The position numbers and the translations under genes were made by a program. From positions 945,845 to 1,009,844 of the forward strand of contig NZ_FZOG01000002.1 in the NCBI RefSeq assembly GCF_900188155.1: a stretch of DNA of 64,000 bases, in the 5' to 3' direction. This stretch comes from Pseudomonas segetis. GTDB taxonomy: Bacteria > Pseudomonadota > Gammaproteobacteria > Pseudomonadales > Pseudomonadaceae. Shown piece after piece: positions 8,561-16,835 of the stretch; the first letter of the stretch is position 1, and every line of letters starts with the position of its first letter. The notes under the pieces were generated by a model that did no database searches, was not told the DNA's origin, and worked only from the letters and a program-made list of their open reading frames with translations.

Positions 8561-9657
8561 ATAAAGAATTCCGCACGCGCCCTGCTACGGCCAAGGACGA
8601 AAGCGCCCTGCGGGCACTGCTCAGGCGGGTGCCACAAATGGGTAGCGTTACCCTGATATTTGAACGAGAGCCTGATTTTTTTACCGGGGCGCGAGTGAGC
8701 TGCGAGCAAGAGCTTGTGCTGGTTTGCGAAGAACTGGATGCCCCTGGCGTACTTATCGCCATGGTTGATATTGGTGAACGCCGGCAATACATCAATGGCA
8801 AATCTGAATCCGTCAGGTACCTGCATGACTTGCGTATAGCCCCCGAATGCCGGGGCGGCAAGGTCTTGAAAGCATTGTTTATGGCGATTGCCGAACACAT
8901 GGGCAGCGAAAATGACTGGATGGAAGCGGTCATTCTCGAAGAAAACCTGATTCCACTGGGGATTATTGATCGCGGTCGAACCTGGTTGCCTGATTTCTAC
9001 CCTGGCGGGCGTGTCATCACCAGCCTGCTGCCAGCCCAGTCGCGCAAGACCACCCCGGATAGGAGCCTGACAATCCGCCCTGCAACAAGTGCCGACGCGC
9101 CCCAGCTGCAACAGCTGTGGGATAGGGCTAGCCAGCGCCAGGGATTCCCGGTCTATCACGTCAATGACCTACTGGCCGCCACGGCCTACTTCCATGGCAT
9201 AACCATCAGTGACTACCTCATGGCCTTCATCGAGGGAAGACCCGTTGCTTGCATGGGCCTGTGGAACCAGAAGAACTTCAAGCAGACCCGTGTCAGTGGC
9301 TACGCGCCATGGATCGCTGCCTTGCGCATCCCATACAACCTCTACGCAAGGCTCTTCGGCGGAATACATCTCCCCTCGCCCGGTGATTGCTTCAACTACT
9401 TGACCCTGCACAGCCTGGTAATCGATCAGGAAAATCCGACGGTATTCAAGGCCCTGCTCGACTACGTACTTGAACATCACCTGCAACCACAGCAATGCCT
9501 CGCCTGTGGCTTCTTTGACGACCATCCGCTGGAGGCTGCGCTAGGCGCTTATCGGCGCAAGCGACTTCACAGCCGTCACTTCCTGATCAGCTATCACCAG
9601 GATCCTCGCCAGACGCAGGGCTCGACCAACCGCCACATAGAGATAGCCCGCCTGTGA
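8557..9657 (+). CDS. Tandem GNAT-domain protein of the GH3 cluster
   Basis: A 366-residue protein that reads as two GNAT-like domains. The first (about 5-165) has the motif YLHDLRIAPECRGGKVLKAL, a clear acetyl-CoA-site signature. The second begins LTIRPATSADAPQLQQLWDR (about 171-190), a typical GNAT N-terminus, but its motif A is poorly conserved, so it may be a non-catalytic or acceptor-binding half, as in two-domain GNATs such as mycothiol synthase. It starts at GTG 8557, overlapping the GH3 stop (GTGA), and its own stop overlaps the next GTG in the same way. By context it could acylate the GH3 product or its precursor; that is inference. Confidence 0.75.
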   Translation: MNKEFRTRPATAKDESALRALLRRVPQMGSVTLIFEREPDFFTGARVSCEQELVLVCEELDAPGVLIAMVDIGERRQYINGKSESVRYLHDLRIAPECRGGKVLKALFMAIAEHMGSENDWMEAVILEENLIPLGIIDRGRTWLPDFYPGGRVITSLLPAQSRKTTPDRSLTIRPATSADAPQLQQLWDRASQRQGFPVYHVNDLLAATAYFHGITISDYLMAFIEGRPVACMGLWNQKNFKQTRVSGYAPWIAALRIPYNLYARLFGGIHLPSPGDCFNYLTLHSLVIDQENPTVFKALLDYVLEHHLQPQQCLACGFFDDHPLEAALGAYRRKRLHSRHFLISYHQDPRQTQGSTNRHIEIARL

Positions 9658-10754
9658 ACGCCGGTCCAAGCCGCTCGTATGTCGATTCGGCAGATGTCGC
9701 AGAACCGTGGCCTGATGCTTATCAAGGCAATCGCACGACACAGCGGCGACTCATTGTCTTTGCCTGCCTGCTGGCACTGGTGGCTGTGACCTATGCAGGA
9801 TACTGGCTAGTACATTTGCGCTTTATCGAAAGCACCGACAATGCCTATGTGCGAGCCGATACCCTGGTGATTTCAAGCCAGCTTGCAGGACGTGTCGACC
9901 AAGTCATGGTCGATGACAACCAGTGGGTTGCAGCAGGCGAGCCCCTCGCGCACATCGAAGATGCAGACTTCAGGTTCAATGTGGCGCGCAGCGAAACACA
10001 AATTGCACATTTGGCGGTACAGCTCGATGACATAGGCAATCAACGCGACCAGCAGCTGGCAAATATTGAAGCGCAAAAAGCGGTAATCCGCGCACATGAA
10101 GCCGAGTTGAAGCGTCATCAGCAGGACCTTGAGCGCATCCGCATGATGCGCAATAACGGCTTTGCATCTGAGCAAGCCTTCTCGTCGCTTGCGGCGAATG
10201 TCAGCGTGGCAACCGCCCAGCTTGACCAGTCGAAATCAGCACTTAAAGCCCTGCAGATCGCCTTGGCACAACTGGATAACCGTGGCCTACAACTCAAAAC
10301 GCAAATCGCGGGCCGCGAAAACGAGCTGCACCTGGCCAAGCTCAACTTGTCGCGTACCACAATCAAGGCGCCAGTCGCAGGCTGGGTTGGCAATCGCTCT
10401 ATCAACCAGGGGGAATATGTACGCCCTGGCGAAGCCTTGTTATCACTGGTGTCGCAAGCCAAGTGGGTTCAGGCCAACTTCAAGGAAACGCAAATTGCGG
10501 CGATGCGCAAAGGGTACAAGGCCCAAGTCCGCTTTGATGCCTTGCCCGACCTGGTAATCGAAGGCGTGATCGAGAGCATGCAACCCGCCACCGGTTCCCG
10601 CTTCAGCTTGCTGCCACCTGACAACGCAACCGGCAACTTCACCAAGGTGATCCAACGTGTTCCGGTAAAAATATTGCTTCCGGACAAGATCACTGCACTG
10701 GAGCAAATACGCCCTGGGCTTTCTGCGGAGGTGGTCCTTGACCGACGCCAATAA
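9654..10754 (+). CDS. HlyD/EmrA-type membrane fusion protein
   Basis: A 366-residue periplasmic adaptor for an MFS-driven efflux pump. One N-terminal membrane anchor lies near residues 29-48. A lipoyl half-motif follows (STDNAYVRADTLVISSQLAG, about 61-80), then a long coiled-coil hairpin (about 105-225), the second lipoyl half (TIKAPVAGWVGNRSINQGEY) and a beta-barrel region ending near 366. This is the standard EmrA architecture. The GTG at 9654 overlaps the upstream stop by 4 bases. The pump partner gene begins inside its last codons. No outer-membrane factor gene is present nearby, so a TolC-like protein encoded elsewhere would be needed. Confidence 0.88.
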   Translation: MNAGPSRSYVDSADVAEPWPDAYQGNRTTQRRLIVFACLLALVAVTYAGYWLVHLRFIESTDNAYVRADTLVISSQLAGRVDQVMVDDNQWVAAGEPLAHIEDADFRFNVARSETQIAHLAVQLDDIGNQRDQQLANIEAQKAVIRAHEAELKRHQQDLERIRMMRNNGFASEQAFSSLAANVSVATAQLDQSKSALKALQIALAQLDNRGLQLKTQIAGRENELHLAKLNLSRTTIKAPVAGWVGNRSINQGEYVRPGEALLSLVSQAKWVQANFKETQIAAMRKGYKAQVRFDALPDLVIEGVIESMQPATGSRFSLLPPDNATGNFTKVIQRVPVKILLPDKITALEQIRPGLSAEVVLDRRQ

Positions 10755-12294
10755 GCACGCCACAAATCTAGCCCCCGAGCCCAGCCTGCAGGACTGGATC
10801 GCCGTACTAAGCACCATGCTGGGGGCGTTTATGGCGGTTATCGATATATTGATTACCAATGCTTCGCTCAAGGAAATTCAGTCCGCACTGGGCGCGACCC
10901 TCAACGAAGGGTCATGGATTTCAACGGCCTACCTGGTTGCAGAAATCATCATTATCCCGCTTACCGTTTGGCTCAATGATTTATTGGGCAAGCGCCGCCT
11001 GACGATATGGCTGACCCTTGGTTTTATTGGCTCATCACTACTCTGCTCTTTAGCCTGGTCGCTCAACAGCATGATTGTATTTCGCGCGTTCCAGGGCCTG
11101 TGCGGCGGGGCATTTATTCCGTTGGCGTTCAGCATGGTACTCACCCACTTGCCCGAGCATCGGCGCCCAACCGGCATGGCCCTGTTTGCCGTAACCGCTA
11201 CTTTTGCACCGGCGATAGGTCCGACCATTGGCGGCTGGCTGACAGAAACCCTGGGTTGGCAGTACTTGTTCTACATCAACATACCACCTGGGCTGCTGAT
11301 GATCGCGGGGCTGATGTACGGCCTCAAGCAGCACCCCATCAACTGGAAACTGCTGGACCAGGCCGATTACGCGGGGATCTGCACCATGGCGATTGGCTTG
11401 GCATCTCTGCAGGTGTTTCTCGAGGAAGGCTATCGCAATGACTGGTTCAGCTCACCCATGATCCTGGCCCTGGCCATTGTCGCGTTCATCAGCCTCGGCG
11501 CATTCATTATCATCGAGCTGTCCCGCGACAACCCATTGCTCAATCTGCGCATACTCAAAAACCGCAATTTCTTCCTGAGTTGTATCGCAACCGTTGGCCT
11601 GGGTATTGGCTTGTATGGTTCGATCTATGCGCTGCCGCTGTATTTGTCACAAGTCCAGGACAACAGCCCACTACAGATTGGCCGGTTGATCATGTGGATG
11701 GGGCTGCCCCAATTGGCGATTATTCCTTGCGTGCCACTACTGATGCGCTTTATTGATCCGCGCATACTCTGCGCCTTTGGTTTTGGCCTGTTCGGCTATG
11801 CGAGCTTTATCAGCGGTTCGCTAAACCCGGATATGGGCGCAGAGCAATTGCTGCATATTCAATTGATTCGCGCCGCAGGCCAGCCGTTGATCCTCATTAC
11901 CTCATCACTGATTGCGACAAGCTATATCGAAACCAGGGACGCTGGCGCGGCATCGGCGCTGTTCAACATCATCCGTAATCTCACCGGGGCGATTTTCATT
12001 GCCCTATTGGTCACCATGCTGCAGAGCGAAACCCGACGCAATTATGAGTACTTGCGCGAGTCAGTCAGCAGCCTCAACCCGCAGGCATTGAGGCGTCTGG
12101 ATTTTCTGACCGACAAGCTCGGCAACTCAGAACGCGCCCTCGCCCTTATCGCCGAGCAGGCACGCGAACAGGCCTCCATACTGGCCTATAACGAAGCCTT
12201 CCATATCATGGGCGCGGCCCTGATCATCAGTGTACTGGCCATCCTTCTTACCCGGCGTCTCCCCGCGGGGTCAAAGCTAGGCGCGGTGCACTAG
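10738..12294 (+). CDS. EmrB-type MFS exporter (DHA2 family)
   Basis: A 518-residue, probably 14-span drug:H+ antiporter of the DHA2 family, partner of the preceding EmrA-type adaptor. Motif A is visible as NDLLGKRRLTIW after the second span, and the antiporter motif C as PAIGPTIGGWL in the fifth. The start is TTG at 10738: GGAGG at 10727-10731 lies 6 bases upstream, and no in-frame ATG occurs until well inside the first membrane segment. It overlaps the adaptor gene by 17 bases. It is the last gene of the cluster and presumably exports the product made by the GH3 and GNAT-like enzymes; a general detoxification pump is the alternative. Confidence 0.9.
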   Translation: MTDANKHATNLAPEPSLQDWIAVLSTMLGAFMAVIDILITNASLKEIQSALGATLNEGSWISTAYLVAEIIIIPLTVWLNDLLGKRRLTIWLTLGFIGSSLLCSLAWSLNSMIVFRAFQGLCGGAFIPLAFSMVLTHLPEHRRPTGMALFAVTATFAPAIGPTIGGWLTETLGWQYLFYINIPPGLLMIAGLMYGLKQHPINWKLLDQADYAGICTMAIGLASLQVFLEEGYRNDWFSSPMILALAIVAFISLGAFIIIELSRDNPLLNLRILKNRNFFLSCIATVGLGIGLYGSIYALPLYLSQVQDNSPLQIGRLIMWMGLPQLAIIPCVPLLMRFIDPRILCAFGFGLFGYASFISGSLNPDMGAEQLLHIQLIRAAGQPLILITSSLIATSYIETRDAGAASALFNIIRNLTGAIFIALLVTMLQSETRRNYEYLRESVSSLNPQALRRLDFLTDKLGNSERALALIAEQAREQASILAYNEAFHIMGAALIISVLAILLTRRLPAGSKLGAVH

Positions 12295-12320
12295 ATCCGA
12301 ACCCACCGCATCTGGCGTCC

Positions 12321-12340
12321 AGCCCGAACACTCCCGGGCT
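12321..12340. repeat. Short hairpin between convergent MFS and alr genes
   Basis: AGCCCG (12321-12326) and CGGGCT (12335-12340) can pair across an 8-base loop in the 77-base gap between two convergent stops. It lacks a T-run, so intrinsic termination is doubtful. Confidence 0.3.
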
Positions 12341-12371
12341 GAAACAGCTGCGCCCGGCCGTTCTGAGCCGA

Positions 12372-13454
12372 TCAATGATTATTCAAGTAACGGCGCGGCA
12401 CTCTCTCAGTCACCTTGGTCAAAAGTTCATAACCAATGGTTCCAGCAGCCTGGGCCACTTCATCGACGGCTAACTGATTGCCCCACAACTCAACAGCATC
12501 ACCCACGGCAGGCTGAGCCAGGTCAGTCAGGTCGACCGTGAGCATATCCATCGAAACCCGGCCGACCAAAGGCACACGCTGGCCATTGACCATAACCGGC
12601 GTGCCAGCAGGCGCATGGCGCGGATAACCATCGGCGTAGCCGCAGCTCACGGTACCTATCACTGACGCACGCGAGGCAACCCAACTGGCACCGTAACCCA
12701 CGGACTCACCCTGTGCGACATGACGCACGGCAATCAATTGCGCAGAAAGCGTCATCACTGGCTTTAGACCAAGCTGGGCAACGCTCAAATCTGCGAAAGG
12801 CGTGGCGCCGTAGAGCATGATGCCTGGACGCAGCCAATCCATATGCGCAGCAGGGATAGTCAGGATAGCCGCCGAATTGGCCAACGAGCGCTGATCAAAG
12901 TCGAGGTCGAGCATATCCAGGAAACACGCTAGCTGGTGCTCGGTGAGCTCATGGCCACGCTCATCAGCACAGGCAAAATGGCTGATCAGGTTCAGCTCAT
13001 TGCATTGCGCGCTGTTTCGCAATGCCCCATGCGCGGCACGAACGCCATCAGCGTCAAAACCCAGGCGATGCATGCCGCTGTCGAGCTTTAGCCAGATATT
13101 CAATGGCGGCCCTGCATGCGCAGCCAAGACCGCATCAAGCTGCTGCTGGCTCTGCACGACAAGGTCCAGGCGTAATTGCTGGGCCAACTGTACTTCGACA
13201 GCCTCGAAACAGCCCTCGAGCAACAGTATCCGCGCGTCAGCATGCATCGCCCGGACTTGAGCAGCCTCCTCCAGACAGGCGACCGCAAAACCATCGGCCA
13301 GATCATGCAGCGCCGTGACCACCTCGCGCACGCCATGGCCATAGGCATTGGCCTTGACCACGGCAAATGCCTCACGCCCCGGACCACAGCGCTTGGCAAC
13401 AGCGTAGTTGTGGCAGACGGCAGACAAATCGATGGTGGCAACAAGGGGGCGCAT
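12372..13454 (-). CDS. alr: Alanine racemase
   Basis: A 360-residue PLP-dependent alanine racemase, which interconverts L- and D-alanine for peptidoglycan synthesis. The PLP Schiff-base lysine is Lys34 in AVVKANAYGHG. The second catalytic base is the Tyr of SVGYGASW near residue 253, contributed across the dimer interface. Length and motifs match the family. The frame is open upstream to 13487, but MRPLVATIDLSA from ATG 13454 is the normal N-terminus. In pseudomonads alr commonly follows dnaB; here two rightward genes (VOC and WYL) lie between them. Catabolic DadX is the close alternative, but the absence of dadA next to it favours Alr. Confidence 0.92.
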   Translation of the reverse strand: MRPLVATIDLSAVCHNYAVAKRCGPGREAFAVVKANAYGHGVREVVTALHDLADGFAVACLEEAAQVRAMHADARILLLEGCFEAVEVQLAQQLRLDLVVQSQQQLDAVLAAHAGPPLNIWLKLDSGMHRLGFDADGVRAAHGALRNSAQCNELNLISHFACADERGHELTEHQLACFLDMLDLDFDQRSLANSAAILTIPAAHMDWLRPGIMLYGATPFADLSVAQLGLKPVMTLSAQLIAVRHVAQGESVGYGASWVASRASVIGTVSCGYADGYPRHAPAGTPVMVNGQRVPLVGRVSMDMLTVDLTDLAQPAVGDAVELWGNQLAVDEVAQAAGTIGYELLTKVTERVPRRYLNNH

Positions 13455-13705
13455 GGCAAGGCTCCACAGCAGATCAAAGCCGAGCATCTTAAACCTCAGC
13501 CCTCAACCTGCAAGCCCTGGGTAACCAACTCGCCTGTACGGCTCCACGTTGCACGCAATGGTTGGCGAATCAGCCTTTATCGCTCAGCGGCGAAAACTAC
13601 TGACACTAAGCTGTCAGTAGCACTGCCCTAGAGTCAGCTTTACAGGCTAACACGCGCTATCAGAGACAGCCGTCGCCTGCCCACTGACCTTCAAGGAAAG
13701 AGCAC

Positions 13706-14071
13706 ATGAATGCGATCAACTGGTTTGAACTTTTTGTCGGCAACTTCGAGCGCGCACGAGACTTTTATGAACGCGCACTGGCAATGCCTCTGCAAGAAAT
13801 GGAGAGCGACGGCGGGCGCATGGCCGTGTTCCCCTATGCACAGGACAGCGGTGTTGGTGGCTGCCTGAGCGAATCTGCCGAGCAACAAAGTGGTATTGGC
13901 GGCACTCGGGTGTACCTGAATGTCGAAGGCAACCTGGATGAAGTGGTGAGCCGAGTTCCCTCGGCAGGCGGGGTCATTATTCATAGCAAGATGTCCATCG
14001 CACCCCACGGCTACATTGCTGTGATAAAAGATAGCGAAGGCAACGAAGTGGGCCTGCACAGCATGACCTGA
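13706..14071 (+). CDS. VOC (glyoxalase/bleomycin-resistance fold) protein
   Basis: A 121-residue single-domain vicinal-oxygen-chelate protein. The N-terminus (INWFELFVGNFERARDFYER) and the C-terminal strand pair ending in GYIAVIKDSEGNEVGLHS are classic for the fold. VOC proteins bind a metal and act on small oxygenated substrates, or simply bind drugs or metabolites; the substrate here is unknown. The ATG at 13706 has AAGGAAAG about 7 bases upstream. A WYL-domain regulator follows on the same strand 56 bases later and may control it. Confidence 0.85.
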   Translation: MNAINWFELFVGNFERARDFYERALAMPLQEMESDGGRMAVFPYAQDSGVGGCLSESAEQQSGIGGTRVYLNVEGNLDEVVSRVPSAGGVIIHSKMSIAPHGYIAVIKDSEGNEVGLHSMT

Positions 14072-14127
14072 ATGCGCCACGCCAGGCGCGCAGCAGCATG
14101 CCTGGCCACCCAAACAGCAGAGGAAAC

Positions 14128-14829
14128 ATGAGGCGCGCCGACCGTCTGTTTCAAATCGTTCAGTTCCTGCGTAGCCGCCGTTTGACCACTGCCCAATGGC
14201 TGGCTGAACGGCTACAGGTATCTGTGCGCACGATCTACCGAGATATCCAAGACCTCTCACTCTCTGGTGTTCCGCTGGAGGGTGAGGCTGGCGTTGGCTA
14301 CGTGCTGCGCCAACCTATGGACCTTCCCCCTTTGATGTTCGAAAGCGAGGAAATCGAGGCGCTGCTGGTAGGCGCAAGCATGGTCCAAGCCTGGGCGGAC
14401 CCTCAACTTCAGCGAGCCGCCGAATCAGCATTGGCGAAGATCCACAACGTACTGCCCAACGAGATGCGCGAGGAGTTCAATCGCAACCAATTGTTTGCCC
14501 CCAGAACCAACCCATATCCTGTTCACTGGCTCGGTCAGCTACGCGGGGCTATACGCCAACGCCACAAATTACTGATCAGCTATCGGGATGAGCGCGGGGA
14601 AACCAGCGAGCGGTGTATCTGGCCGCTGGGGTTGTTCTTCTGGGGGCAAACCTGGACATTGTGCAGTTGGTGCGAGCTGCGCAACGATTTTCGCAACTTT
14701 CGTATCGACCGAGTCGAGCAATTGCACGATCGAGCTGAAACCTTCGAAGCGGTAGAAGGCCAACGCCTGGGGGACTACCTCAAACCCTTTCTAGGCGAAC
14801 AGGCGACCGCACCGTTGTACAAGAGCTAA
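14128..14829 (+). CDS. YafY-type transcriptional regulator (HTH + WYL)
   Basis: A 233-residue DNA-binding regulator with an N-terminal DeoR/HTH_11 helix-turn-helix (about 4-55; the recognition region reads LQVSVRTIYRDIQDLSLSG) and a WYL ligand-sensing domain (about 130-215). It most resembles YafY-type regulators, often found next to VOC/glyoxalase genes, which fits the gene just upstream. The frame is open from ATG 14098, but ATG 14128 has AGAGGA upstream and gives the standard MRRADRLFQI start, so I chose it. The ligand is unknown. Confidence 0.88.
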   Translation: MRRADRLFQIVQFLRSRRLTTAQWLAERLQVSVRTIYRDIQDLSLSGVPLEGEAGVGYVLRQPMDLPPLMFESEEIEALLVGASMVQAWADPQLQRAAESALAKIHNVLPNEMREEFNRNQLFAPRTNPYPVHWLGQLRGAIRQRHKLLISYRDERGETSERCIWPLGLFFWGQTWTLCSWCELRNDFRNFRIDRVEQLHDRAETFEAVEGQRLGDYLKPFLGEQATAPLYKS

Positions 14830-14850
14830 TGACAGCCCAAGGCACGCCAA

Positions 14851-16245
14851 TCAGTCCTCGTCGAACTGGTAGCTGCCTGGCGCCAGGTTTTCGAAACGCG
14901 AATACTTGCCCAGGAACGCCAGACGCGTGGTGCCAATAGGGCCGTTCCGTTGCTTACCGATGATGATTTCGGCAACGCCCTTGTATTCGGTTTCAGGGTG
15001 ATAGACCTCGTCCCGATAGACGAACATGATGATATCGGCGTCCTGCTCGATCGCTCCCGACTCACGCAAGTCGGAGTTGATTGGGCGTTTGTTCGGGCGC
15101 TGTTCAAGGCCCCGGTTAAGCTGCGACAGGGCAACCACCGGGCAATTGAACTCCTTAGCCAGGGCTTTCAACGAGCGCGAGATCTCGGAAATTTCGTTTA
15201 CCCGGCTTTCACTGCTGGAGCCCGGAATCTGCATAAGCTGCAGGTAGTCGACCATGATCAAGCCGATCTCACCGTGCTCACGAGCCAGACGCCGCGTGCG
15301 GGCGCGCATCTCAGAAGGCGAAATACCGGCGGTATCGTCAATAAACAGTTTACGGTCGTTAAGCAGGTTGACCGCTGAGGTCAGGCGCGGCCAATCGTCA
15401 TCATCCAGGCGGCCGGCACGTACCTTGGTCTGATCAATGCGCCCCAGGGATGCGAGCATACGCATAACGATGGAGTCAGCCGGCATCTCCAGCGAGTAGA
15501 CGACAATCGCCTTGTCACTGCGCAACACCGCATTCTCGACCAGGTTCATGGCGAAAGTGGTTTTACCCATCGAGGGACGACCCGCGACGATTATCAGGTC
15601 GGCCGGTTGCAAGCCACTGGTTTGGGCATCAAGGTCGGTAAAGCCGGTCGAAAGCCCGGTAATATCATCGCCACTGTTGAACAGGGTATCGATACGGTCG
15701 ATGGCCTTGACCAGAATGTCGTTGATCGCCAACGGCCCGCCAGTCTTGGGCCGTGCCTCGGCGATCTGGAAGATCAGGCGCTCGGCCTCATCGAGGATCT
15801 CTTCGCCCGTTCGGCCCTCAGGGGCGTAGGCACTGTCGGCGATCTCGCTGCTGATACCGATAAGCTGGCGTAACGTCGCACGCTCGCGAATGATCTGCGC
15901 GTAGGCCTTGATGTTGGCGACCGACGGCGTGTTCTTGGCCAGTTCCCCCAGATAAGCCAAGCCACCGGCGGCAGGCAGCTGGCCTTCTTTGTCCAGCTGC
16001 TCGGACAGCGTCACCACGTCAAATGGGTGGTTACGTTCCGCCAGCTTGTAGATGGCGCGAAAGATAAGGCGATGATCGTGACGATAGAAGTCACCATCGG
16101 AGACCTGGTCAAGCACGCGCTCCCAGGCATTGTTGTCGAGCATCAAGCCGCCGAGTACCGCTTGCTCCGCCTCGATCGAGTGCGGCGGCACTTTTAGAGC
16201 CGAAGTCTGCAAGTCGTATTGTTCAGGAATGCTGATGTCGTTCAT
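14851..16245 (-). CDS. dnaB: Replicative DNA helicase DnaB
   Basis: A 464-residue hexameric 5'-3' replicative helicase that unwinds DNA at the fork. The N-terminal domain (about 15-120) binds DnaG primase. The RecA-like motor carries Walker A AGRPSMGKTT (221-230) and a Walker B ending in GLIMVDYLQLM, with the DnaB-type arginine finger region near the C-terminus. The length is exactly usual for Pseudomonas. The frame is open upstream to 16305, but that extension is rich in Cys and Lys and crosses the rplI terminator; ATG 16245 (MNDISIPEQYD) is the real start. No intein is visible. Confidence 0.95.
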   Translation of the reverse strand: MNDISIPEQYDLQTSALKVPPHSIEAEQAVLGGLMLDNNAWERVLDQVSDGDFYRHDHRLIFRAIYKLAERNHPFDVVTLSEQLDKEGQLPAAGGLAYLGELAKNTPSVANIKAYAQIIRERATLRQLIGISSEIADSAYAPEGRTGEEILDEAERLIFQIAEARPKTGGPLAINDILVKAIDRIDTLFNSGDDITGLSTGFTDLDAQTSGLQPADLIIVAGRPSMGKTTFAMNLVENAVLRSDKAIVVYSLEMPADSIVMRMLASLGRIDQTKVRAGRLDDDDWPRLTSAVNLLNDRKLFIDDTAGISPSEMRARTRRLAREHGEIGLIMVDYLQLMQIPGSSSESRVNEISEISRSLKALAKEFNCPVVALSQLNRGLEQRPNKRPINSDLRESGAIEQDADIIMFVYRDEVYHPETEYKGVAEIIIGKQRNGPIGTTRLAFLGKYSRFENLAPGSYQFDED

Positions 16246-16274
16246 AAGCTCTGAGAATAATTCTTTGGGTGCAT

Positions 16275-16314
16275 AAAAACAAAAGGCACGACATCGCTTG
16301 CGCAATGCCGTGCC
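16275..16314 (-). terminator. Rho-independent terminator of the rpsF-rplI operon
   Basis: Reading the minus strand, a 10-bp stem (16314-16305 with 16294-16285, one G-U pair) closes a ten-base loop. It is followed at once by TTTTGTTTTT (16284-16275). It lies 54 bases past the rplI stop and 30 bases before the dnaB start, separating the two. Confidence 0.85.
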
Positions 16315-16367
16315 TGATTGTCAGCAGACCCGCACCGAAGTGCAAGGCCTACTATGTCGCATACTGC

Positions 16368-16814
16368 TTAAGCAGCTACAACAACAACCTTGACGGTTGC
16401 TTCAACGTCGCTGTGCAGGTGCACGGCTACGTCGTATTCGCCAATTTGACGAATAGTGCCGTTCGGCAGACGAACTTCAGCTTTAGCCACTTCAACGCCA
16501 GAGGCGGTCAGGGCATCAGCGATGTCGTGAGTACCGATCGAGCCGAACAGTTTGCCCTCATCGCCCGCAGTAGCGGTGATGGTGACTTCGAGTTCAGCCA
16601 GCTGAGCAGCGCGAGATTCAGCAGAAGCTTTCTTCTCGGCGGCAATTTTTTCCAGCTCGGCGCGACGTGCTTCAAAAGCAGCAACGTTTGCAGCGGTAGC
16701 TGCGGTGGCCTTGCCTTTCGGCAGCAGGAAGTTACGGCCGTAACCAGCCTTAACGTTCACTTTATCGCCCAGGTTGCCCAGGTTGGCGATTTTTTCCAGC
16801 AGGATCAGTTCCAT
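16368..16814 (-). CDS. rplI: 50S ribosomal protein L9
   Basis: A 148-residue L9, which bridges the L1 stalk base and neighbouring ribosomes in polysomes. The N-terminal RNA-binding domain has the family signature [13 protein letters not shown] (about 24-36), a long exposed connecting helix rich in Ala/Glu/Lys (about 40-75) follows, then the C-terminal domain. GAGGT lies upstream of ATG 16814. It is the last gene of the rpsF-rpsR-membrane protein-rplI operon and is followed by a strong terminator. Confidence 0.97.
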   Translation of the reverse strand: MELILLEKIANLGNLGDKVNVKAGYGRNFLLPKGKATAATAANVAAFEARRAELEKIAAEKKASAESRAAQLAELEVTITATAGDEGKLFGSIGTHDIADALTASGVEVAKAEVRLPNGTIRQIGEYDVAVHLHSDVEATVKVVVVAA

Positions 16815-16835
16815 TTGGTAATAACCTCTTAACTT

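Noticed and set aside
12372..13454. Reading alr as catabolic dadX
   Set aside because: No dadA or Lrp-type regulator adjoins it, and the position near dnaB is that of alr in pseudomonads.
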